Of a DNA stretch of 64,000 nucleotides, positions 34,415 through 45,412 are shown in pieces. Positions within the stretch are counted from its first letter, which is position 1, and each line of letters begins with the position of its first letter. Under the pieces are notes generated by a model. That model did not search any database. It was not told the DNA's origin and worked only from the letters and a program-made list of their open reading frames with translations. Origin of the DNA: Tragulus kanchil (Eukaryota; Chordata; Mammalia; Artiodactyla; Tragulidae); assembly GCA_022376925.1 (NCBI GenBank), contig JAIOJX010000004.1, positions 125,699,123-125,763,122 of the forward strand, read 5' to 3'. Made by a program: the position numbers and the translations under genes.

Positions 34415-34658
34415 GCAGACCTTACTGCCCTGGGAAGCCATAATTGAGGACAGTAGTTCTCAAATGTGGTCTGAGAATTCCTGGAGAGGAATCAGATGCT
34501 GAGTGGCAAATCAGAAGTATTTCAAGGCAGTTGCAGTTTCCTATGTGTACCCAAACTCTGCTTCTGTTAGGATAAATGTACAAATACCACACATTTCAAA
34601 TATACACATGTCAAAAATATGGAGATGTTGCCGAGATGATGAAAATGCAAGTTAATTT

Positions 34659-34934
34659 TTTTTTTTTTAATGTTTTGGCCTCGTTTATTGGTTCTTATTT
34701 ATTTATTTATTTTCATTCATCTTTATTTTTTGGCCCGTGTGGACCTCCCATTGCAGTGGCCTCTCTTATTGCAGAGCACCAGCTCTGGGCACCTGCACTC
34801 CAGAGCACTGGCTCGTAATTGGACACACTGGTCCAGCCACTCCGCGGCATATGGGATCTTCCCAGGCCAGGGATCAAACCAGTGCCCCTTGCATTGCAAG
34901 GTGGACACTACCCACTGGACCACCAGGGAAGCCT
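34659..34934 (-). mobile_element. CHR-type SINE, second copy in D9
   Basis: Same insertion as 33503-33778, carried by the duplication. Confidence 0.93.
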
Positions 34935-35984
34935 TGCAAGTTAATTTAAAAATGATTCCATTTGTGAATTCTTCTTGTCATAATGTCTTTTTCCCAATCA
35001 AAAATGACTCAAAGTTTGAATGTGTGGTCGCAAACATTTTTGATACTAAGAAAGACTTCTGATGCTCAGACTAGAAGCCACTGAAATGAAACATGCTCCT
35101 TGATAGGCTCTGTTTTTTCTTGGTGAAAAGTGCGGATCTTGTATTCCTGTATGCCTGTCATGTGATTCTCATCTGTTCAGGCCCTTCATAGTTCCTGTCT
35201 TCTGTGTGTCTCCCAATACTCTTAATGTCTCTTTAGGTGAGGTTATGGAAATTTCATGGGATATTTCTTGTTGTCACACAGAGGTGAAATAATAGTGTGC
35301 TGTTTTGTTTTCATCACTTTCTCTGATCATGGTAAATATTTTCTGGATTTTTCTGGCCACAGACACTCACTGGGCCTCTCTTCTATGAAAACGAAGTTAT
35401 AATTCTGTGAACTGTCTTTGCAGTTTGAAACTAAGAAATAATTTCCTGTGATGTCACCTAACTTGACTGTGGGAGTCCTCCACCTTCCGTTCCAATGCTG
35501 GACATCCACCACGGCCACCACCCCCAACTAGAAATGTCCAATTATCATCCACAACCTCCCATTTCTTTTTTTTGAAAAGATCATCCTCTCCCTTTACATT
35601 GGCTCTCTCTCCAGGTAATATCTTTTAGATCGCCCACCCAACTTAGAAAATAAAACCTTTTCATGACTGGATGCCCCTTGCAGTTCTCCATCCCTTCCAC
35701 AGTTGAATCAGCATTCCTTGAACCCATGTTCACCTTCACCCAGCGTCCTCACCTCCCATTCCTTCCCGAGCTCCAGACCATCTGGCTTCTGCCTTCAACT
35801 TTTCACCGAAACTACACACACTTAGGTCAAAACTGAGTTCCCTTATTTCAAAACTGAACAGAGACTTTTAGTTCTTATTTTAATGACCTGTCCTGCAGCC
35901 TGTGAACTACTCCAACTGGGTCATGCTATCACATTCCTCCAAGGCTTCGCCTCGTCCCTTTACTTTAGCTGACTCACTGCCATG

Positions 35985-36120
35985 GGTGCTTGAAGTTTCA
36001 GGGCTGGCCCTAGCTTGGGAAGTCATACCCAACTTTCCTCTAAGCTCCAGGCCGAGTGAGGGGCTCCTAGAGCATCCAGTATTTGTAGTAGCATGTACCA
36101 CATCATGTTAATTTCTACTT
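35985..36120 (+). mobile_element. L2-like LINE 3' fragment
   Basis: CCAGGCCGAGTGAGGGGCTCC followed by GCATCCAGTATTTGTAG is similar to the L2 3' region. Diverged; second copy about 37074-37209. The small frames here are not genes. Confidence 0.45.
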
Positions 36121-36292
36121 TGGCTAAATATTCTGTACTCATTACATATAAATTAGAAAATCCAGTGACTGTGAAAAAAAGGTTTCAGTAATTTCACAAC
36201 CCACAGAGCAGCACTACTAGTATTTTGACTTTTATCTTTCTGGCCCACATGCAGGCACACATGTTGATGTAAATTGTTTATAAAAAAGAATC

Positions 36293-36431
36293 GGACTTCT
36301 CTGGTAGCCCAGTGGCTAAGACTCTTGGCTTCTAATGCAGGAGGTCTGGGTTCGAGCCCTGGTCAAGGAGCTAGATCCCACATACTGCAACTAAGACCCA
36401 GCACAGTCAAACAAATAAATATTTTTAAAAA
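36293..36431 (+). mobile_element. CHR-2-like short SINE
   Basis: GGACTTCTCTGGTAGCCCAGTGG head, B box GGTTCGAGCCC, ATCCCACATACTGCAAC and an AAATAAATA tail. Confidence 0.88.
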
Positions 36432-37381
36432 TCAGTCATAAATATAACGAGTATTTTTGGGCTCCCTCTTTTTATGAAAACGAAGTTATAATTCTGTGAA
36501 CTGTCTTTGCAGTTTGAAACTAAGAAATAATTTCCTGTGATGTCACCTAACTTGACTGTGGGAGTCCTCCACCTTCCGTTCCAATGCTGGACATCCACCA
36601 CGGCCACCACCCCCAACTAGAAATGTCCAATTATCATCCACAACCTCCCATTTCTTTTTTTTGAAAAGATCATCCTCTCCCTTTACATTGGCTCTCTCTC
36701 CAGGTAATATCTTTTAGATCGCCCACCCAACTTAGAAAATAAAACCTTTTCATGACTGGATGCCCCTTGCAGTTCTCCATCCCTTCCACAGTTGAATCAG
36801 CATTCCTTGAACCCATGTTCACCTTCACCCAGCGTCCTCACCTCCCATTCCTTCCCGAGCTCCAGACCATCTGGCTTCTGCCTTCAACTTTTCACCGAAA
36901 CTACACACACTTAGGTCAAAACTGAGTTCCCTTATTTCAAAACTGAACAGAGACTTTTAGTTCTTATTTTAATGACCTGTCCTGCAGCCTGTGAACTACT
37001 CCAACTGGGTCATGCTATCACATTCCTCCAAGGCTTCGCCTCGTCCCTTTACTTTAGCTGACTCACTGCCATGGGTGCTTGAAGTTTCAGGGCTGGCCCT
37101 AGCTTGGGAAGTCATACCCAACTTTCCTCTAAGCTCCAGGCCGAGTGAGGGGCTCCTAGAGCATCCAGTATTTGTAGTAGCATGTACCACATCATGTTAA
37201 TTTCTACTTTGGCTAAATATTCTGTACTCATTACATATAAATTAGAAAATCCAGTGACTGTGAAAAAAAGGTTTCAGTAATTTCACAACCCACAGAGCAG
37301 CACTACTAGTATTTTGACTTTTATCTTTCTGGCCCACATGCAGGCACACATGTTGATGTAAATTGTTTATAAAAAAGAATC

Positions 37382-37520
37382 GGACTTCTCTGGTAGCCCA
37401 GTGGCTAAGACTCTTGGCTTCTAATGCAGGAGGTCTGGGTTCGAGCCCTGGTCAAGGAGCTAGATCCCACATACTGCAACTAAGACCCAGCACAGTCAAA
37501 CAAATAAATATTTTTAAAAA
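37382..37520 (+). mobile_element. CHR-2-like SINE, second copy (D10)
   Basis: Same element as 36293-36431. Confidence 0.88.
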
Positions 37521-37589
37521 TCAGTCATAAATATAACGAGTATTTTTCTATAATCCACACCATCAATTTTTAAGTCTGAGTTCACTTAT

Positions 37590-37808
37590 TTATTTATTTT
37601 AACATAAAATGTGTTTATTTATTTATTTGGCTATACGAAGTCTTAGTTGTGGCTTGTGGAGTTGTTGATCTTTGTTGTGGCATGCTGGGTCATTTAGTTG
37701 TGATATGGGAGAACTTCAGTTATGCCATGTAGGATCTAGTTCCCTGACCAGGGATCGAACCTGGGTTCTCTGTGTTGGGAGCATGGGGTCTTAGCCACTG
37801 GATCACCA
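37590..37808 (-). mobile_element. CHR-type SINE, inverted
   Basis: TTTATTTATTTGGCTATACG, repeated TTAGTTGTGG units, CCCTGACCAGGGATCGAACC (complement of the B box) and TTAGCCACTGGATCACCA. Confidence 0.88.
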
Positions 37809-37824
37809 TCTTAATTTATTTAAA

Positions 37825-38040
37825 CCCATATTTTTTCATGTTTAGCTAGATTGCTCACCATTCCTGTTAATTAACATACTATCATAAATATCCTTATACA
37901 AACATCTTTGCAACTTGTTTTACTACAAACTAAGGATGCATTTCTAGAAGGGAAACTGTTAGGCAAAGGGTATTTACATTTTTATGATTTTTGATACATC
38001 TAAATACATTAAACTCTAGAAAAAATTACCTCAGTTTATA
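37825..38040 (-). mobile_element. Degenerate L1-like fragment
   Basis: TCCTTATACAAACATCTTTGC and ATTTCTAGAAGGGAAACTGTTAGGCAAAGGG resemble an inverted old L1 3' region. Second copy about 38916-39131. Confidence 0.5.
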
Positions 38041-38473
38041 AGAGTAATTGACCATATACTGTTGTAGTTGCTGGATTTTACTCATTTGGCTCATTAAGTT
38101 TTTGCTGTGTGAATGTGATGACACCATCTTCATAGAGGTTTTCATGGGAGTCACTGGCAAGCATTCATTGATGGGTTCAACCTATATTAATTTTTGTGAA
38201 AAGTGTCTTTCTTTGTTTTTCAACGAGGCATACTCATATCTAGCTTGGGGGGAAAAAACTTCCCCCAAATAAGAAAATTAAGATATTTTTATAATTAGGC
38301 TATTTTGCAGCCATCGTAGTTATTGAAAGTACAAGTTCATATTCTAGCTTTTGAGGGCTAAGACTCCTCATGCAGGAGGTCTGGGTTCAAAAAGCCACTA
38401 CTAGTTTGACTTTTATCTTTCTGGCCCACATGCAGGCACACATGTTGATGTAAATTGTTTATAAAAAAGAATC

Positions 38474-38612
38474 GGACTTCTCTGGTAGCCCAGTGGCTAA
38501 GACTCTTGGCTTCTAATGCAGGAGGTCTGGGTTCGAGCCCTGGTCAAGGAGCTAGATCCCACATACTGCAACTAAGACCCAGCACAGTCAAACAAATAAA
38601 TATTTTTAAAAA
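38474..38612 (+). mobile_element. CHR-2-like SINE, third copy (D11)
   Basis: Third occurrence of the element first at 36293-36431, produced by the chained duplications D10 and D11. Confidence 0.88.
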
Positions 38613-38679
38613 TCAGTCAAAAATATAACGAGTATTTTCTATAATCCACACCATCAATTTTTAAGTCTGAGTTCACTTA

Positions 38680-38899
38680 TTTATTTATTTTAACATAAAA
38701 TGTGTTTATTTATTTATTTGGCTATACGAAGTCTTAGTTGTGGCTTGTGGAGTTGTTGATCTTTGTTGTGGCATGCTGGGTCATTTAGTTGTGATATGGG
38801 AGAACTTCAGTTATGCCATGTAGGATCTAGTTCCCTGACCAGGGATCGAACCTGGGTTCTCTGTGTTGGGAGCATGGGGTCTTAGCCACTGGATCACCA
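38680..38899 (-). mobile_element. CHR-type SINE, second copy in D11
   Basis: Same element as 37590-37808. Confidence 0.88.
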
Positions 38900-39337
38900 T
38901 CTTAATTTATTTAAACCCATATTTTTTCATGTTTAGCTAGATTGCTCACCATTCCTGTTAATTAACATACTATCATAAATATCCTTATACAAACATCTTT
39001 GCAACTTGTTTTACTACAAACTAAGGATGCATTTCTAGAAGGGAAACTGTTAGGCAAAGGGTATTTACATTTTTATGATTTTTGATACATCTAAATACAT
39101 TAAACTCTAGAAAAAATTACCTCAGTTTATAAGAGTAATTGACCATATACTGTTGTAGTTGCTGGATTTTACTCATTTGGCTCATTAAGTTTTTGCTGTG
39201 TGAATGTGATGACACCATCTTCATAGAGGTTTTCATGGGAGTCACTGGCAAGCATTCATTGATGGGTTCAACCTATATTAATTTTTGTGAAAAGTGTCTT
39301 TCTTTGTTTTTCAACGAGGCATACTCATATCTAGCTT

Positions 39338-41462
39338 GGGGGGAAAAAACTTCCCCCAAATAAGAAAATTAAGATATTTTTATAATTAGGCTATTTTGCA
39401 GCCATCGTAGTTATTGATGTAAATGTCAAGTCAATTGTTTACAATATGCTGTTACACATAAAGACCAGACTATAAAATAATATGCATTGTGTGACACAAT
39501 GTTTGTAACACGTATATGCATAAATTATATTTACAAAGCTGAAATTGAGGTCTCATGTTTTACCTTTGTGTTAAAAGAGTACCACGAGCCATTCTACAAT
39601 ATACCAATAAGCTGTTTAAATTATCCATTTTACCAGTGATATTTCCCACATCATCCTTCCTTTTTCCCTTTATTAAGACAAGGGTTATAATCCCAGTTTA
39701 GCTACCACATTATAGTAGGTAGTTTACTCACCTTTCCTTGTGTAATTCCTCTAACCATATAATGGCAGTAATGATACCCATCTGTATTTTTCCTCCAAGG
39801 AATGTTGTGAAATCATAGAGATTACTTGGTGCTCCTGGGAGGAAAATAGGTTTATAAACCCCAGGTGTTTTTATTTATTATTAATAACTACCTCCTGCTC
39901 TCATGTTTTGAAATGACTCAGGACTTAATGTGACTTGATATGTGTAATGGAAGGTTACCTGAGAGGAGGGGAAGGAGTCTGGTGAGATATGATACAGTAT
40001 TACCAATAAATAGTTATTTCTGTCACCCTAAGAGACTACTATATTTGGTTTCTTAGCATCCGTCATGAAGTAATGATACACTCCTGTCTTCTGTACTTTC
40101 CTCTCTTCCTTTCTGGTAATTTTCCATGTTTAAAATAAAAGAATGTTTCCTCCTAAGGACCATGCTAAGAGAGAAACTTTACAAATTTCAATTTGTGTAC
40201 CTTTGTTTACTGCCCTTTTGTCAACATTAAAAAAAAAAAAAAAACTACTTGGCAACATTCAAAATAAAGCTATTTCTGTTTGGCATTCTAGCCAAAAACA
40301 TTGTTGCCTTTCCTTTGATGAAGCACCAAAATCAGAAGGAAGGCCAATTCTATTGTGATTATTAGACAAATCGTTTTCCAGATGAACTTGTGATAATTGC
40401 TTCAAATTTCTTGGCAAAAACTTCCCCAAATAAGAAAATTAAGATATTTTTATAATTAGGCTATTTTGCAGCCATCGTAGTTATTGATGTAAAGTCAAGT
40501 AAGTTTTTTACACGACCAGACTATAAAATAATATGCATTGTGTGACACAATGTTTGTAACACGATATGCATAAATTATATTTACAAAGCTGAAATTGAGG
40601 TCTCATGTTTTACCTTTGTGTTAAAAGAGTACCACGAGCCATTCTACAATATACCAATAAGCTGTTTAAATTATCCATTTTACCAGTGATATTTCCCACA
40701 TCATCCTTCCTTTTTCCCTTTATTAAGACAAGGGTTATAATCCCAGTTTAGCTACCACATTATAGTAGGTAGTTTACTCACCTTTCCTTGTGTAATTCCT
40801 CTAACCATATAATGGCAGTAATGATACCCATCTGTATTTTTCCTCCAAGGAATGTTGTGAAATCATAGAGATTACTTGGTGCTCCTGGGAGGAAAATAGG
40901 TTTATAAACCCCAGGTTTTTTTATTTATTATTAATAACTACCTCCTGCTCTCATGTTTTGAAATGACTCAGGACTTAATGTGACTTGATATGTGTAATGG
41001 AAGGTTACCTGAGAGGAGGGGAAGGAGTCTGGTGAGATATGATACAGTATTACCAATAAATAGTTATTTCTGTCACCCTAAGAGACTACTATATTTGGTT
41101 TCTTAGCATCCGTCATGAAGTAATGATACACTCCTGTCTTCTGTACTTTCCTCTCTTCCTTTCTGGTAATTTTCCATGTTTAAAATAAAAGAATGTTTCC
41201 TCCTAAGGACCATGCTAAGAGAGAAACTTTACAAATTTCAATTTGTGTACCTTTGTTTACTGCCCTTTTGTCAACATTAAAAAAAAAAAAAAAACTACTT
41301 GGCAACATTCAAAATAAAGCTATTTCTGTTTGGCATTCTAGCCACAAAAACATTGTTGCCTTTCCTTTGATGAAGCACCAAAATCAGAAGGAAGGCCAAT
41401 TCTATTGTGATTATTAGACAAATCGTTTTCCAGATGAACTTGTGATAATTGCTTCAAATTTC
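39338..41462. repeat. Direct tandem duplication D12, period 1051-1076 bp
   Basis: Copy A is about 39338-40410 and copy B is about 40411-41462. The first 100 bases of copy B are corrupted relative to copy A: CTTGGCAAAAACTTCCCC for CTTGGGGGGAAAAAACTTCCCCC, and about 19 bases lost near 40500-40515. The remainder is nearly identical. The last link of the five-member chain that began at 31275. Confidence 0.95.
39420..40400. other. No gene or named repeat recognised
   Basis: Unassigned AT-rich sequence with a 16-18 base poly-A near 40229; repeated at 40500-41460. The 71-74-codon frames at 40143 and 41193 are the same chance frame; in copy B it is shifted by two extra bases. Confidence 0.5.
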
Positions 41463-41607
41463 TGGCATCAGGGACTATTTCATTTTTAATTAAATGTTAA
41501 AATGGCGTAAATTCCAATTTTTATTTTGTTTTATGCCTTTTCATTAACCATCTCATTCATGGCCATAGAAAGGTCAAGGTAATCATATTGAAAAGTACAA
41601 TGACAAT

Positions 41608-42705
41608 GTTGTTGTTCAGTCAACTCTTTGCCAGCCTATGGACTGTAGTGTGCCAGGCTTCCTTGTCCTTCACTCTTTCCTGGAGTTTGCTCAAATTCTT
41701 GTCTCTTGTATCAGTGATGCTGTCTAACTATCTCATCCTTGGCTACTCTATTCTCCTCTTGCCTTCAATCTTTCCCAGCACCAGGGTTCTTTCCAATGAG
41801 CTGGCTCTTCGCATCAGGTGGCCCAAGTATTGGAGCTTCAGCTTCAGTATCAGTCCTTCCAGTGAATATTCAGGGTTAATTTTCTTTAGGGTTGACTGGT
41901 CTGATCTCTTTACAGTCCAAGGTACTCTCAAGAGCCTTCTCCAGCACCACAGTTGGAAAGTTTTGACTCTACAGGCCTTTGTTAGCACAGTGATGTCTCT
42001 GCTTTTTAATATTCTGTCTAGGTTTGTCATAGCTTTCCTTCCAAGGAGCAAATGTCTTTTAATTTCATGGCTGCAGTCATCGCAAAAAGAGAAAATCTGT
42101 CATTGCTTCTACTTTTTCTCCTATTTTCCACTAAGTGCTAGGATAGGACACCATGACCTTAGTTTTTTTGAATGTTGAATTTTAAGCCAAGTTTTTCACT
42201 CTCCTCTTTCACCATCAAGAGGCTCTTTAGTTCCTCTTCACTTACTGGCATTAGAGTGGTACCATATAGCATGAGGTTGTTGCTATGTCTCCCAGAAATC
42301 TTGATTCCAGTTTGTGATTCACCAACCCTGGCATTTTGCATGATGTACTCTGAATATTAATTAAATAAACAGGGTGATAACATACAGCCTTGTCTTAATC
42401 TCTTCCCAATTTTGAACCAGTGGGCTATTCCATGTAAAATTCTAACTGTTGCTTCTTAATACAGGTTTCTCAGGAGACAAGTTAAGACGGTCTGATGTTT
42501 CCATGTTTTTTAAGAATTTCCCAGTTTGTTGTGATCCACACAGTCAAAGGCTTTACATAGTCAATAAAGTTTTTCTGGAACTCCCTTGCTTTATTTAACA
42601 ATCCAGTTGGCAATTGGATCACTGGTTCCTCTGCCTTTTCTAAACCCAGCTTGTATATCCAGAAGTTCTTGGTTCATGTGTTGCTGAAGACTAATCTGCC
42701 TAATT
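41608..42705 (-). mobile_element. BovB (RTE) LINE, 3' portion, inactive
   Basis: About 1.1 kb of the 3' part of BovB, the RTE-type retrotransposon of ruminants. The 3' end is at TTGTTGTTCAGTC (41608). On the minus strand 42051-41743 encodes the conserved C-terminal stretch LLGRKAMTNLDRILKSRDIT, then FQLWCWRRLLRVPW and LKLQYLGHLMRR. Upstream, 42341-42159 encodes EEELKSLLMVKEESEKLGLK. The reverse transcriptase catalytic box, YADD in active elements, reads MLYGTT here, and stops and frameshifts separate the parts. The 5' two thirds, including the endonuclease, are absent. It cannot move on its own. Confidence 0.92.
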
Positions 42706-43167
42706 AATTACATTAATGAAGCCAAAAGGAAATGTATAAACCCACTGGCAGGACCTAAGCAACATGGCTTTGCTTCAGGAGTGGCCTCAGATGCTGTCAC
42801 AATTCCCTGTTCCCAGCCTCTACTCCTCTCTGTGCATCTGCTTTACTCTTTTTGCTGCCTTCATAGATCACTGCTTCTCCAGTGAAAGGAGAGAACATAG
42901 CTGTTGATAGTTCATAAGCCTTACATATAGCAAAAGAAAGAGTGACTCAGTTCCTGCTGCTTTATGTCTTGAAATCTTCCAGTTGAGCTGGGTTGAGAAG
43001 CGCACCCTGCATTGACCAGCTGTAGCCACAGGGAAGGTTATGGAAGGAGATGGCCGGAGGGAGGTTACTCCCTAACCATATCATTGTGTTCTGAGTAAAG
43101 GGAAGTTCAGAATCTCCTGTATCATTCTCAGAAGCAGAAGAATACCAGGAGGACAAAAATAATAGGT
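42706..43167. other. No gene or named repeat recognised
   Basis: Unassigned sequence, repeated at 43801-44262. The 64-codon minus-strand frame here has no recognisable domain. Confidence 0.5.
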
Positions 43168-43184
43168 CCTATTTTCAGCAAAGA

Positions 43185-43800
43185 GAAAAATCTGTCATTG
43201 CTTCTACTTTTTCTCCTATTTTCCACTAAGTGCTAGGATAGGACACCATGACCTTAGTTTTTTTGAATGTTGAATTTTAAGCCAAGTTTTTCACTCTCCT
43301 CTTTCACCATCAAGAGGCTCTTTAGTTCCTCTTCACTTACTGGCATTAGAGTGGTACCATATAGCATGAGGTTGTTGCTATGTCTCCCAGAAATCTTGAT
43401 TCCAGTTTGTGATTCACCAACCCTGGCATTTTGCATGATGTACTCTGAATATTAATTAAATAAACAGGGTGATAACATACAGCCTTGTCTTAATCTCTTC
43501 CCAATTTTGAACCAGTGGGCTATTCCATGTAAAATTCTAACTGTTGCTTCTTAATACAGGTTTCTCAGGAGACAAGTTAAGACGGTCTGATGTTTCCATG
43601 TTTTTTAAGAATTTCCCAGTTTGTTGTGATCCACACAGTCAAAGGCTTTACATAGTCAATAAAGTTTTTCTGGAACTCCCTTGCTTTATTTAACAATCCA
43701 GTTGGCAATTGGATCACTGGTTCCTCTGCCTTTTCTAAACCCAGCTTGTATATCCAGAAGTTCTTGGTTCATGTGTTGCTGAAGACTAATCTGCCTAATT
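43185..43800 (-). mobile_element. BovB fragment, second copy in D13
   Basis: Repeats BovB 42090-42705. It begins abruptly at the duplication junction and lacks the 3' end, showing it is not an independent insertion. Confidence 0.92.
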
Positions 43801-44434
43801 AATTACATTAATGAAGCCAAAAGGAAATGTATAAACCCACTGGCAGGACCTAAGCAACATGGCTTTGCTTCAGGAGTGGCCTCAGATGCTGTCACAATTC
43901 CCTGTTCCCAGCCTCTACTCCTCTCTGTGCATCTGCTTTACTCTTTTTGCTGCCTTCATAGATCACTGCTTCTCCAGTGAAAGGAGAGAACATAGCTGTT
44001 GATAGTTCATAAGCCTTACATATAGCAAAAGAAAGAGTGACTCAGTTCCTGCTGCTTTATGTCTTGAAATCTTCCAGTTGAGCTGGGTTGAGAAGCGCAC
44101 CCTGCATTGACCAGCTGTAGCCACAGGGAAGGTTATGGAAGGAGATGGCCGGAGGGAGGTTACTCCCTAACCATATCATTGTGTTCTGAGTAAAGGGAAG
44201 TTCAGAATCTCCTGTATCATTCTCAGAAGCAGAAGAATACCAGGAGGACAAAAATAATAGGTGTCCAAGACATAAGCCTTTGGAGAGATACCACAGCTAA
44301 AAAAAGCTATGTGCTAAAGCCTTTATAGAAGTTTCCATGGGTGAAGTAGATAATTTGTGAGGTGCTTTTTTCTCTATAAGTTTCAAAGATCAGTATTTTA
44401 CTTCCCCTTCAAAGGTAGAATAAGACCCCAAAGA

Positions 44435-44800
44435 GGAACTTCCCTGGTGGTTCTGTGGTGAAGAGTCCACCTGCCAATGCAAGAGGCGTGGGTTCTCTCC
44501 CTGATGGTGGGGGTGAGGAGATCCCACTTGCCTCAGACCGGCTGGGCCCTGCGCTTGCCTAACAGCTACTGAGCCTGTGCACTGGAGCCTGGGAGCCGCA
44601 ACTGCTGAAGCCAGCACTCCCTGGAGTCTGTGCTCTGAAACAAGAGAAGCCATCGCAATGAGAAGCTCAAGCACAGCAAGGAGGAGGTAGCCCTGCTCAC
44701 CACAACTAGAGAATATCTCTCTTTGGGATGCCCTAATAGAGAAAGGAATAGTCTTCCAGGCTGTGCTGTGCAAGCTGTCCCTTTTGATCTTTTTTTTTTT
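44435..44800 (+). mobile_element. CHR-1-like long SINE
   Basis: ACTTCCCTGGTGGTTCTGTGG head, CAACTGCTGAAGCCAGCAC, CAAGAGAAGCCATCGCAATG and CACCACAACTAGAGAATATC match the long CHR-1 type. The end carries ATAGAGAAAGG and, further on, a poly-T (44790-44804) that may belong to the flank. Confidence 0.85.
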
Positions 44801-44814
44801 TTTAAAGTAACAAT

Positions 44815-45010
44815 AACCACAATAGTTATTTATGGAGCATCTATTAACTGCCAGTTATTATATTATTTCACTTATTTCTCAAAACTTTCCCACATTCTCT
44901 TTTTCCCTATACCTGTTATTTTAGATGAGGAAAGTGTATAGGTTAAAACTTGCCCTAAGTTCCATAGGTAGTAAATGTTAGAACTGGAATTAGAACCAGC
45001 TCAGAGTGAC
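44815..45010 (-). mobile_element. MIR SINE, inverted and old
   Basis: TTATGGAGCATCTATTAACTGCC, TTTAGATGAGGAAAG and GTAAATGTTAGAACTGG follow inverted MIR order. Confidence 0.7.
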
Positions 45011-45412
45011 TCCAGAAAGAATGACCACTTTACACTGATACCACTATTTGGCATATGGTGAAAAGCAAAATAAATTCTGTGACTTACATAAATAATAAAA
45101 TATAAGGAGCTCCAAGTGGATATTAACAACAGGAATCAAACATAAAATAATTAAGAGGTGCCCTTATTCTTTAAATTGGCTTGTAATTTGATTCTATTTT
45201 TATTTGCTAAAAAAATGAGTAAAGCAAGTCTTGAACTCTCTTGTTTTTCTGAAAGTTTCACTGGATCATTGGGTAGACAGATACAATTTCAGTTTACTCA
45301 GCATTCATTGAAACCTGCTATGTGTTGAGTGCCAGTGTAATAAGTTGGCTAATTAATGTTTACTTTTATGAATAAATCATAGTCACATGAAAGTGGATGC
45401 TGTTTTACTGGA
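45011..45412. other. No gene or named repeat recognised
   Basis: AT-rich sequence. CAGCATTCATTGAAACCTGCTATGTG near 45300 could be a trace of a MIR or L2. Confidence 0.4.

Larger units (their letters stand above)
33273..35570. repeat. Direct tandem duplication D9, period 1156 bp
   Basis: Copy A is 33273-34414, a 14-base filler GCAGACCTTACTGC is at 34415-34428, and copy B is 34429-35570. Offset is constant at 1156. Copy A starts within the last bases of D8's copy B. Confidence 0.97.
35384..37547. repeat. Direct tandem duplication D10, period 1089 bp
   Basis: Copy A is 35384-36458, filler is 36459-36472, and copy B is 36473-37547. The filler GGGCTCCCTCTTTT reads like a corrupted GGGCCTCTCTTC, the bases just before copy A, so copy B probably began there with errors. 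Overlaps D9 by 187 bp. Confidence 0.97.
37301..39417. repeat. Direct tandem duplication D11, period 1091-1095 bp
   Basis: Copy A is 37301-38326, a 69-base filler is 38327-38395, and copy B is 38396-39417. The filler contains GGGCTAAGACTCCTCATGC and AGGAGGTCTGGGTTCA, a scrambled version of the CHR-2 SINE inside the unit (37400-37443). Copy B lacks 3 bases just after its start (CTAGTTTGAC). This is a strong signature of a mis-filled gap. Confidence 0.97.
42083..44262. repeat. Direct tandem duplication D13, period 1095 bp
   Basis: Copy A is 42083-43167, filler is about 43168-43177, and copy B is about 43178-44262. Offset is constant. The unit starts in the middle of the BovB reverse transcriptase region, so part of the element appears twice. 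Confidence 0.97.

Noticed and set aside
41588..42178. A 196-codon plus-strand frame, the longest in the window
   Set aside because: It is the antisense of the BovB reverse transcriptase 3' part. The minus strand carries the family motifs.
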